13,655 nucleotides of DNA from WS-11 sp035275545 (lineage in GTDB: Bacteria; Eisenbacteria; RBG-16-71-46): the NCBI GenBank assembly GCA_035275545.1, contig DATEMP010000109.1, positions 1 through 13,655 of the forward strand. Direction: 5' to 3'. Position numbers and translations under genes: made by a program. Numbering within the stretch: the stretch's first letter is position 1; every line of letters begins with the position of its first letter. The notes beneath the pieces were generated by a model that was not told the origin of the DNA, did no database searches, and worked only from the letters and a program-made list of their open reading frames with translations. Positions 1-5,137 of this stretch are shown here, piece after piece.

Positions 1-930
1 AGCGAGCCCGGCATCCACGACGCGGTGTTCTCGGACGACGGAATCACCTACGTCCACACGCTGAGCCCGCTCACCGGGTCCGCGCGGTGGTGGGTGCGCG
101 GCCGCGACCGCCGCGTGCCCGGCGAGCTGCGCTCGGTGGCCGAGACGCCGCGCGTCACGCCCCGGCCCGAGTACACGGTGGTGAAGGCGGATTCGCTCGA
201 CATGCACGCGGTGCTGCTGCGCCCGCGCGACTTCGAGCCCGGGCAGCGCTATCCGGTGATCGTGCACGTCTACGGCGGGCCGACCAGCCAGACCGTGATG
301 GCGGCGGCCGAGCGCTACCTGGTGCAGCAGTGGATGGCGGACCGCGGCTTCGTGGTGATCTCGATCGACGGGCGCGGCACGCCGGGGCGCGGGCGCACGT
401 GGCAGCGCGTGATCAAGGGCGACCTGATCGACATCCCGCTGCGCGACCAGGTGGCCGGGCTCCAGGCGCTCGGCAAGCGCTATCCGGAGATGGATCTCTC
501 GCGGGTCGGGATCACCGGCTGGTCGTTCGGCGCCTACTTCACCGCGCTCGCGGTGGAGCGCTATCCGGCGGTGTTCCAGGCGGGCGTGGCGGGCGCGCCG
601 GTCACCGACTGGCGCGACTACGACACGCACTACACCGAGCGCTACATGGGGCTGCCCGACGAGAACGCTAAGGGCTACGAGGCGAGCTCGGCGGTCACCT
701 GGGCGTCGGACCTGGTGCGCCCGCTCCTGATCCTCCACGGCACCGCCGACGACAACGTCTACTTCCTCCACAGCCTGCGCCTGTGCGATGCGCTATTCCG
801 CGCCGGCGCGCGCTTCGAACTGGTGCCGCTGCGCGGCTACACCCACATGGTCGCGGACTCGGTGGGCGTGACGCAGGTGAACCAGCGCACCATCCGGCAC
901 TTCCGCCGCAACCTCGGCCCCGCGCAGTAG
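1..930 (+). CDS. S9 family serine peptidase (dipeptidyl peptidase IV-like), C-terminal part, 5' truncated
   Basis: This is the alpha/beta-hydrolase catalytic domain of a prolyl oligopeptidase/DPP IV-type peptidase. Such enzymes remove N-terminal dipeptides or cleave short peptides. The reading frame is open from base 1, so the N-terminal beta-propeller lies outside the window. The GTG at 25 is only an internal valine codon, not a credible start. Numbering from that codon, the nucleophile is Ser167 in GWSFGAY (bases 523-525), the acid is Asp242 in HGTADDNV, and the base is His274 in GYTHMV. This triad order and spacing are those of the family. HVYGGPTSQTV (81-91) is the usual strand and turn at the start of the hydrolase fold. 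The C-terminus (RTIRHFRRNLGP) is also typical. The next gene starts 4 nt after the stop. Family assignment is firm; the exact specificity (DPP IV or other S9 subfamily) is inferred. Confidence 0.93.
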   Translation, partial: SEPGIHDAVFSDDGITYVHTLSPLTGSARWWVRGRDRRVPGELRSVAETPRVTPRPEYTVVKADSLDMHAVLLRPRDFEPGQRYPVIVHVYGGPTSQTVMAAAERYLVQQWMADRGFVVISIDGRGTPGRGRTWQRVIKGDLIDIPLRDQVAGLQALGKRYPEMDLSRVGITGWSFGAYFTALAVERYPAVFQAGVAGAPVTDWRDYDTHYTERYMGLPDENAKGYEASSAVTWASDLVRPLLILHGTADDNVYFLHSLRLCDALFRAGARFELVPLRGYTHMVADSVGVTQVNQRTIRHFRRNLGPAQ

Positions 931-934
931 CGCG

Positions 935-1315
935 ATGGAGGGCAAGGGCGCGGTCGGCGAGACGCGGCGCATTCCGGTGCGCAGCGAGGACATCTGGACC
1001 TTCACCGAGCGAAACGTGTCGCTCTGGGACATCCTCGACTTCTTCCCGCCCGACGCGGTCGGACCGCGCGGGCCGGGCGACGCGCCGCGGCCCTACGTGG
1101 TAATCCCGCTCACCATCGAGACCGATCTCGGCTGGTCGTTCGACACCGACATCCAGTTCGGATCGTGGGTGTTCCGCCCGCGCTCACCCCGGGTGCCGGG
1201 GATGATGAAATGGTGCCGCGAACGGGGGATCGAGGCGGGCGACGCGCTGGTGTTCGAGAAGCTCGACAACCGGCGGTACCGGCTCTGGCTCGAGAAGGCG
1301 GGAAGCCTGGCGTGA
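935..1315 (+). CDS. Hypothetical protein, 126 aa, coupled to the S9 peptidase gene
   Basis: I do not recognise this protein. The ATG lies 4 nt after the stop of the S9 peptidase gene, so it is probably the second gene of that transcript. I see no clear Shine-Dalgarno sequence, which suggests translational coupling. The protein is soluble, with no signal peptide or membrane segment. It is rich in tryptophan and acidic residues near the N-terminus (SEDIWTFTERNVSLWDILDFF). Its C-terminal third (RGIEAGDALVFEKLDNRRYRL) has the rhythm of the last strands of small beta-barrel DNA-binding folds such as B3 or AbrB-like domains, where a 'G-hydrophobic-xxGD-hydrophobic-hydrophobic-F' turn recurs. That resemblance is by eye only. 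Codon use and GC match the neighbours, so it is probably a native gene. Confidence 0.75.
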   Translation: MEGKGAVGETRRIPVRSEDIWTFTERNVSLWDILDFFPPDAVGPRGPGDAPRPYVVIPLTIETDLGWSFDTDIQFGSWVFRPRSPRVPGMMKWCRERGIEAGDALVFEKLDNRRYRLWLEKAGSLA

Positions 1316-1333
1316 CCTCGGGGCCGGCCGGTC

Positions 1334-1561
1334 TCAGTGGCTCCCGTCGGGAATCTGCTCGACGAGCTCGCTCACTTCCGGCCAGCGGCCGGCTTGCTTC
1401 TTCGAGAAGATCAGCTTGCCGTCGAGCACCACATCGAGCGCTCCACCCGATCCCTGAATGAACGTGGTCTCGACGTCACGCACCTTCTTGATCTCGGCCG
1501 CCAGACTGGTGGCCCGGGGAAGGTAGTTTCACTGCACGCAGTAGGTGATCTCGAGCTTCAT
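1334..1561 (-). CDS. SelW-like (Rdx family) selenoprotein, 75 aa, with in-frame TGA read as selenocysteine
   Basis: Read on the minus strand from ATG 1561-1559, the frame runs 10 codons to a TGA at 1531-1529, then on for 64 more codons to a second TGA at 1336-1334. If the first TGA is selenocysteine (U11), the protein opens MKLEITYCVQ-U-NYLPRA. This is the SelT/SelW/SelH (Rdx) redox motif CxxU at the end of the first beta strand, followed by the family's NYLPRA helix start. The second half, SGGALDVVLDGKLIFSKK then GRWPEVSELVEQI, is the family's beta-hairpin and final helix. The length of 75 aa is normal for bacterial members. A strong Shine-Dalgarno GGAGGG (1569-1574) lies 7 nt from the ATG, and a SECIS-like hairpin follows the TGA. 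The family has a thioredoxin-like fold and is thought to act as a thiol oxidoreductase; its substrates are poorly known. It is transcribed convergently with the 935-1315 gene and divergently from murB. Cys8 is retained as the resolving residue. A pseudogene is the alternative, but the TGA falls exactly at the catalytic position of an otherwise intact gene. Confidence 0.88.
1496..1514 (-). promoter_or_regulatory. Putative bacterial SECIS hairpin downstream of the selenocysteine TGA
   Basis: On the minus strand, starting 14 nt after the TGA, GGCC-A-CC pairs with GG-C-GGCC around the five-base loop AGUCU. This gives a 6-bp stem with one A/C mismatch. The loop begins 21 nt after the UGA and has G as its second base. 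Known bacterial SECIS elements are stem-loops just 3' of the UGA, with the apical loop about 16-37 nt away and a G among the first two loop bases, so this fits. CCUU soon after the UGA and AAGG beyond the hairpin could extend a lower stem. In bacteria the element binds SelB carrying Sec-tRNA. The hairpin overlaps coding sequence, as expected. SelB binding is inferred from position and shape only. Confidence 0.65.
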
Positions 1562-1568
1562 TCCGGTT

Positions 1569-1574
1569 CCCTCC
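1569..1574 (-). promoter_or_regulatory. Shine-Dalgarno site that fixes the SelW-like start
   Basis: The minus strand reads GGAGGG at 1574-1569, separated by 7 nt from the ATG at 1561. It is the strongest ribosome-binding site I noted in the window. It argues that the short 10-codon frame before the TGA is genuinely translated, rather than the downstream segment being a stray open frame. Confidence 0.75.
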
Positions 1575-1578
1575 GGTG

Positions 1579-1598
1579 CCAGCCCCAAGGGGCATTGG
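1579..1598 (-). promoter_or_regulatory. Hairpin in the leader of the SelW-like mRNA, with a CUUG tetraloop
   Basis: On the minus strand CCA-AU-GCCC-CUUG-GGGC-UGG folds into a stem of 3 + 4 bp with a 2-nt AU bulge, closed by a CUUG loop on a C-G pair, which is a known stable tetraloop arrangement. It ends 4 nt before the Shine-Dalgarno sequence at 1574-1569, close enough to affect ribosome access. No run of T follows, so it is not an intrinsic terminator. Its role is unknown. It also loosely resembles the palindromes at 2736 and 10741. Confidence 0.4.
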
Positions 1599-1609
1599 GT
1601 GACGCCCGC

Positions 1610-1615
1610 ACTATA
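1610..1615 (-). promoter_or_regulatory. Possible -10 element for the SelW-like gene
   Basis: The minus strand has TATAGT at 1615-1610, a five-of-six match to the sigma-70 -10 consensus in an otherwise GC-rich stretch, about 49 nt upstream of the ATG. The sequence about 17 bp further upstream (TGGAGC) is a poor -35. This is suggestive only, and the sigma factor of this organism is unknown. Confidence 0.3.
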
Positions 1616-1746
1616 GGGGGTGAGGGTGCGCCGCTCCACTCCCGAATCGCGCGTGGTCAATGTCCTCGCGCACCCTGCCGATGACACGGATAGCCCCCAT
1701 CCCGCTTTGACCGGGCGCCGGCTGCCAAGGCAATCTACGAGGACTC

Positions 1747-2730
1747 ATGCGCGCCACCACCACTGAAGATCGCCTGCGCCTGCGCCTCGGCGAGGGTTTG
1801 CTCACACAGGAGCCGCTCCGGCATCACACGACCCTCCGGATCGGCGGGCCGGCCGACTTCTACTTCGCCGCGCATACGTCGCAGGCGCTGGTTAGCGCGC
1901 TCGAGGCGGCCCACGAGCTGGAGCTGCCGCTCTTCCTGCTGGGCGGGGGCAGCAACGCGCTGGTCTCGGACCAGGGCTTCCGCGGGCTGGTGGTGCGCAA
2001 CGCCATCGAGGACGTGGAGTTCGACGGCACCGCCGCCCAGGTGGGCTGCGGCACCGACTTCCTCGAGCTGATCTACGAATGCCGCGACCGCGAGCTCTCC
2101 GGGCTCGAGTTCGCGGCCGGCATCCCCGGCACGGTCGGAGGCGCCCTCTACGGCAACGCCGGCTGCTACGGCCAGGACATCGGCAGCTTCACCGTCGAGT
2201 GCACGGTCGCCTCGTTCGACGGCACCCAGGTGGTCACGCGGCCGGCGTCGTGGTTCGAGTTCGCCTACCGCGACTCGAAGCTCAAGCGTGACCCGTGGGT
2301 GCTGCTCTCGTGCCTGCTCCAGTTCAAGCGCGGCGAGCGCGCCGCGATCCAGGCGGTGATCGACGAGAAACTCGAGGTCCGACGCGTGAAGCATCCGCAG
2401 TGGCGCGTCGAGCCCACCGCGGGCTCCTATTTCAAGAATCTGCCGCCCGGCTACCAGGTGCCGGGCCTGCCGCATTCTCCCGGCACCCGCCGCATTCCCG
2501 CCGGTGCCCTGCTCGACGAGTGCGGCTGCCGCGGGCTCCGCGTCGGTGACGCGATGGTGTTCGCGAAGCACGCGAACATCATCGTCAACGCCGGGCGGGC
2601 GACGGCGAAGGACGTGCTCGAGCTGGCCGAGGAGATGAAGCAGCGCGTGCGCGAGAAGTTCGGCGTCGAGCTCGAGGAGGAAGTGATGTTCCTCGGCGAG
2701 CGCCCGAAGCTGAGCGCCGCCCGGCGCTGA
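1747..2730 (+). CDS. murB: UDP-N-acetylmuramate dehydrogenase (UDP-N-acetylenolpyruvoylglucosamine reductase) MurB
   Basis: This is a cytoplasmic FAD enzyme that uses NADPH to reduce UDP-GlcNAc-enolpyruvate to UDP-MurNAc, the second committed step of peptidoglycan precursor synthesis. The FAD-binding part shows TTLRIGGPADFYF (28-40), LLGGGSNALVSD (64-75) and AAGIPGTVGGALYGNAG (123-139). The substrate part shows YRDS (174-177) with Arg175 and AGSYFKN (225-231) with the proton-donating Ser227. AGALLDECGCRGLRVGDAMVF (252-272) follows, and the catalytic Glu312 lies in LEEEV near the C-terminus. The length of 327 aa is normal. The start is supported by GAGG 7 nt before the ATG. The gene stands alone here, not in a division and cell-wall cluster, and is divergent from the SelW-like gene. 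A perfect palindrome begins 5 nt after its stop. Confidence 0.97.
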   Translation: MRATTTEDRLRLRLGEGLLTQEPLRHHTTLRIGGPADFYFAAHTSQALVSALEAAHELELPLFLLGGGSNALVSDQGFRGLVVRNAIEDVEFDGTAAQVGCGTDFLELIYECRDRELSGLEFAAGIPGTVGGALYGNAGCYGQDIGSFTVECTVASFDGTQVVTRPASWFEFAYRDSKLKRDPWVLLSCLLQFKRGERAAIQAVIDEKLEVRRVKHPQWRVEPTAGSYFKNLPPGYQVPGLPHSPGTRRIPAGALLDECGCRGLRVGDAMVFAKHANIIVNAGRATAKDVLELAEEMKQRVREKFGVELEEEVMFLGERPKLSAARR

Positions 2731-2735
2731 GATCC

Positions 2736-2757
2736 CAACATGCCCCGGGGCATGTTG
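2736..2757. repeat. Perfect 22-bp palindrome just after the murB stop codon (copy 1)
   Basis: The arms CAACATGCC and GGCATGTTG flank a CCGG centre, which is itself self-complementary, so all 22 bases form a perfect inverted repeat. As RNA it would be a 9-bp stem with a 4-nt loop. It starts 5 nt after the murB stop. No T-run follows, so it is not a classical intrinsic terminator. A second element with the same inner arms lies at 10741-10762. Candidate roles are a 3'-end mRNA stability or termination hairpin, a REP-like dispersed repeat, or a protein-binding site. Confidence 0.85.
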
Positions 2758-2783
2758 AGGTACATCAAGAGGGCCCGCTCCCA

Positions 2784-3263
2784 ATGCCAGCCATGAAGAG
2801 AGCGTCGGGCACGAGAAGGCGCATAACCCAGATTGACCGATCGATCCTGGAAATTGAGGGGCTAATTCTGAGTCATGACGATAGGAAGCCCCGGATTTTC
2901 ACGCGAAAAGATCGAGCGGCCCTGCGCCAGGTAATCTGGAGCATTGTCGAGTGCGATGCTTTGTACAGGAGGCACGGGCGCACACTCGTTCACAATCCAA
3001 GCTCTCAGGCAGCCGAATCCGTTTGCCTAGCAGTTCAAGTTACGATCGATGAGTACTCACGAATCAAGGATGTCGTGCGTTGCATCCCGGGCGTGAAGCA
3101 CACGCGACCGCATCCCAATGGGAAAGCGCAGTCGATTGTTGCGGATCACCAGCACTTGGTTCGGCGGCTCAGGAAGAAGCAGATCAATCCGCCGGAAGAG
3201 CGCTTATCGGTGTTGCTGAAGTTGATTCAGCTCAACCTGCTCATGCTGGGGCACTTGTGGTAG
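2784..3263 (+). CDS. Hypothetical protein, 159 aa, low-GC gene
   Basis: I do not recognise this protein. The chosen start is ATG 2784, with AAGAGGG ten nt upstream; the in-frame ATG at 2793 is an alternative. The product is basic and probably mostly helical, with no signal peptide or membrane span. Notable segments are a basic N-terminus (MKRASGTRRRITQIDRSILE), a middle with IWSIVECDALYRRHGRTLVHN, and a basic patch LVRRLRKKQ before a leucine-rich C-terminal helix. GC is clearly lower than in the neighbours: one sampled 60-base line (3001-3060) is 52% G+C against 67% for a line in murB (2041-2100). Third codon positions also lack the usual G/C bias. This suggests relatively recent acquisition, together with the following gene. 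No function is proposed. Confidence 0.7.
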   Translation: MPAMKRASGTRRRITQIDRSILEIEGLILSHDDRKPRIFTRKDRAALRQVIWSIVECDALYRRHGRTLVHNPSSQAAESVCLAVQVTIDEYSRIKDVVRCIPGVKHTRPHPNGKAQSIVADHQHLVRRLRKKQINPPEERLSVLLKLIQLNLLMLGHLW

Positions 3264-3357
3264 TTGCGGCGACCCTATTGCAGGTGCTGAGGCATGCGCT
3301 GGCGTTCTCCGTGAAAGCCGAGGCGCCAGGCGAGTGCGCCGAGAAGGAACCAACCGC

Positions 3358-3774
3358 ATGTCCATCGTGACGCTGGAGGCGTACGGTAGCGACTTTGACG
3401 TCGATGCGTTTCTCGGTAGGTCACCGAAGGTTCAAGTGGACACCATCTGGCATCGCGGCGATGAGGGGTGGCGGGGTGAGGTCATCGACTCTAATGGTTT
3501 TAGGATGACCATAAGTGATAGAGACAGCAGCACGGAGACTATCGAGCACCTTGATCGGTTTCTGCGAGAGGCGGCGGGATTCATCAACGACCTTTCTGCA
3601 AATCGGGCCTCGGTACAGATCAACGTTGGCCTATTTGTCGGCTCTGATGAGCACTACACAAGCAGTGTCAGCTTCACACCTGCCCTGCTGCAAGCTGCAG
3701 CACACCTCGGCGTGGAGCTTTGCGTCGTCGGATACCCGGTTAGTGATGAAGAGAGTGACGACTTAGCCCCCTAG
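3358..3774 (+). CDS. DUF4279-like hypothetical protein, 138 aa, low-GC gene
   Basis: I chose ATG 3358 because AAGGA lies 9 nt upstream; an in-frame GTG at 3334 would add eight residues without a comparable site. The protein opens with VTLEAYGSDFDVDAFLG, followed by a W and a charged turn. It then has TIEHLDRFLREAAGFINDL, a strand-rich middle (VQINVGLFVGS), and a C-terminal SFTPALLQAAAHLGVELCV segment. This order ('YGDDFDxDxh', helix, sheet, 'hsPxLLxxLAxLGhxL') resembles DUF4279, a small domain of unknown function. The match is by eye only. Like the preceding gene it is low in GC and has atypical codon use. It ends by overlapping the convergent serine hydrolase gene by 4 nt. The 94 bases between the two orphan genes show no further feature. 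Confidence 0.7.
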   Translation: MSIVTLEAYGSDFDVDAFLGRSPKVQVDTIWHRGDEGWRGEVIDSNGFRMTISDRDSSTETIEHLDRFLREAAGFINDLSANRASVQINVGLFVGSDEHYTSSVSFTPALLQAAAHLGVELCVVGYPVSDEESDDLAP

Positions 3775-5063
3775 CGCCTGGCCGCCACCCGCGGCGCCGG
3801 GTACACCTCGCCGTTCTGGGTCCAGTCGAGGCGCTCGATGCGCCCATCCGCGCCAGGGATGCCGCGCACCAGGCCGTAGTCCCGCGGCGAGAAGAACGCG
3901 CCGTCCTGGGTGGCCTGGAGCAGCCACTCGTTGGCCCACAGCGCGCCGTCGTGCACCCGCAGCCGCAGCAGCGTTCCGTTCCCGAGCTTGAAGTCGCCCT
4001 CGAGCCGCTTGAGATCGGCGTCGGAGAGCGGCTCGGTGCGGAGCTTCGGCAACGCGAGCGCGGCGACCGGCTCGCCGGCGGCGAGCCGCGGGATCGCGGC
4101 ACGCAGGGCGTCCCCCGCGCCGGTGAGGGTGTTGCCGATGAAGACCACCTCGAGGCCCGATGCGCTGTCCCAGTCGGCGTAGGAGCGGAAGCCAGTCACC
4201 CGGCCGCTGAACTCGAGCACGCCTCGGCGCACCAGCGATGCGCGCGATGAGGTGCCGAGCTTCCCGCTGACCACGCCCTGGACGAGCGTGTGGATGTCGC
4301 GGGCGGTCGACCACACCGAGCCGGCGCCCACCAGCCCCGAGAAGTCTTCGATCCGCGCGTTCTCGATGCCGTGGATCCCCGGCACGTACGCGTGGACGCG
4401 GTCGGGGAGCAGCTCGATCGAGTCGGTGTGCCGGGTGTGCTTCATGCCGAGCGGGCGGCAGATCTGCTCGTCGAGCAGTGTCTGGTAGTCCTTGCCGCTC
4501 GCGATCTCGAGAATGCGCGCCAGCACCGTGAACCCGCCCGAGCTGTAGCTCGACTGCGATCCCGGCGTGAAGTCGAGCGGCAGCCGCGCGGCGAGCGCCA
4601 CCATCTCGGCGGTGCCGCGCGGGCGGGTCGCCAGGCTGTCGGGCACGATGTCGTGCGGGATCCCGGAGCGGTGCCGCAAGAGGTGCTCGATCGTGATGCT
4701 GTCCCCGTGCGGGAAATCGGGGAGCCAGCGGGCGATCGAGTCGTGGTAGCCGATGGTCTTCTTCCCGATCTGGTCGATGGCGATGATCATGGTCATCGGC
4801 TTGGTGATCGACGCTACGCAGAAGCGGGACTCGGGGGTGACGGGCACGCGCAGCTCCCGGTTCGCGAAGCCATAGGACCGCTCGAGCACGGTCTCGCCAT
4901 TGCGCAGGACCAGGAGCTGTCCCGAGAGGTCGCCGCGCTCGACCAGCGGCTTCGCGTACGCATCGATGGCCCGGACGAGTGCCGCGTTCGTGGGCGGCGC
5001 CGCGTGCGAGGCGGCCGCCCATACTCCGGCGAGGCACACGAGCATGATTGTGCGGAGGCGCAT
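3771..5063 (-). CDS. Exported serine hydrolase of the beta-lactamase/penicillin-binding-protein fold (PF00144-like)
   Basis: The start at ATG 5063 (430 aa) is preferred over the in-frame GTG at 5102 because it places a clean signal peptide at the N-terminus (MRLRTIMLVCLAGVWAAASHA, then APP). The active-site motif SITK gives Ser85 and Lys88, and YSS gives Tyr173; both fit the class C beta-lactamase-like family. LLRHRSGIPHD is the usual conserved loop after the first helix pair. The third family motif, normally H-x-G before a GF turn, is not evident: the sequence is SGRVTGFRSYADWD, so the His appears to be missing or replaced. A separate C-terminal beta domain follows (about the last 95 residues), similar to the DUF3471-like tail of such enzymes. 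Members act in the periplasm as esterases, peptidases or D,D-peptidases, and the substrate cannot be read from the sequence. No Shine-Dalgarno sequence is seen. A GC-rich hairpin (CCGGGC-GCCC-GCCCGG, 5076-5091) lies just upstream of the start. Confidence 0.92.
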   Translation of the reverse strand: MRLRTIMLVCLAGVWAAASHAAPPTNAALVRAIDAYAKPLVERGDLSGQLLVLRNGETVLERSYGFANRELRVPVTPESRFCVASITKPMTMIIAIDQIGKKTIGYHDSIARWLPDFPHGDSITIEHLLRHRSGIPHDIVPDSLATRPRGTAEMVALAARLPLDFTPGSQSSYSSGGFTVLARILEIASGKDYQTLLDEQICRPLGMKHTRHTDSIELLPDRVHAYVPGIHGIENARIEDFSGLVGAGSVWSTARDIHTLVQGVVSGKLGTSSRASLVRRGVLEFSGRVTGFRSYADWDSASGLEVVFIGNTLTGAGDALRAAIPRLAAGEPVAALALPKLRTEPLSDADLKRLEGDFKLGNGTLLRLRVHDGALWANEWLLQATQDGAFFSPRDYGLVRGIPGADGRIERLDWTQNGEVYPAPRVAARR

Positions 5064-5137
5064 GCGACCAGAGTACCGGGCGCCCGCCCGGCGTTCTTTC
5101 ACGCTCTGAACCTGGTGATACGGGTCGAGCGCCGCGC

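Noticed and set aside
1529..1531. Reading the in-frame TGA as a nonsense mutation or sequencing error in a Cys homologue
   Set aside because: Possible in principle. However, TGA (not TAA or TAG) falls exactly at the family's redox position, the frame is intact on both sides, and a SECIS-like hairpin follows. Recoding explains all of this more simply.
1337..1684. A plus-strand open frame of 115 codons across the SelW-like locus
   Set aside because: No motif or ribosome-binding site; the minus strand here encodes a recognisable family with a strong ribosome-binding site.
1707..1736. TTGACC followed 18 nt later by CAATCT as a murB promoter
   Set aside because: The -35 is good, but the -10 matches poorly, and a start about 7 nt further on would leave no leader for the visible GAGG ribosome-binding site. 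Not listed as a feature.
2736..2757. Calling the palindrome an intrinsic (Rho-independent) terminator
   Set aside because: The hairpin is strong, but the following bases (AGGTACATC) contain no T-run. The same holds for the copy at 10741-10762 on either strand.
5076..5091. GC-rich hairpin before the serine hydrolase start as a riboswitch or attenuator
   Set aside because: It is a short stem of only G and C with no alternative pairing partner or T-run visible; such stems arise readily by chance at this GC content.
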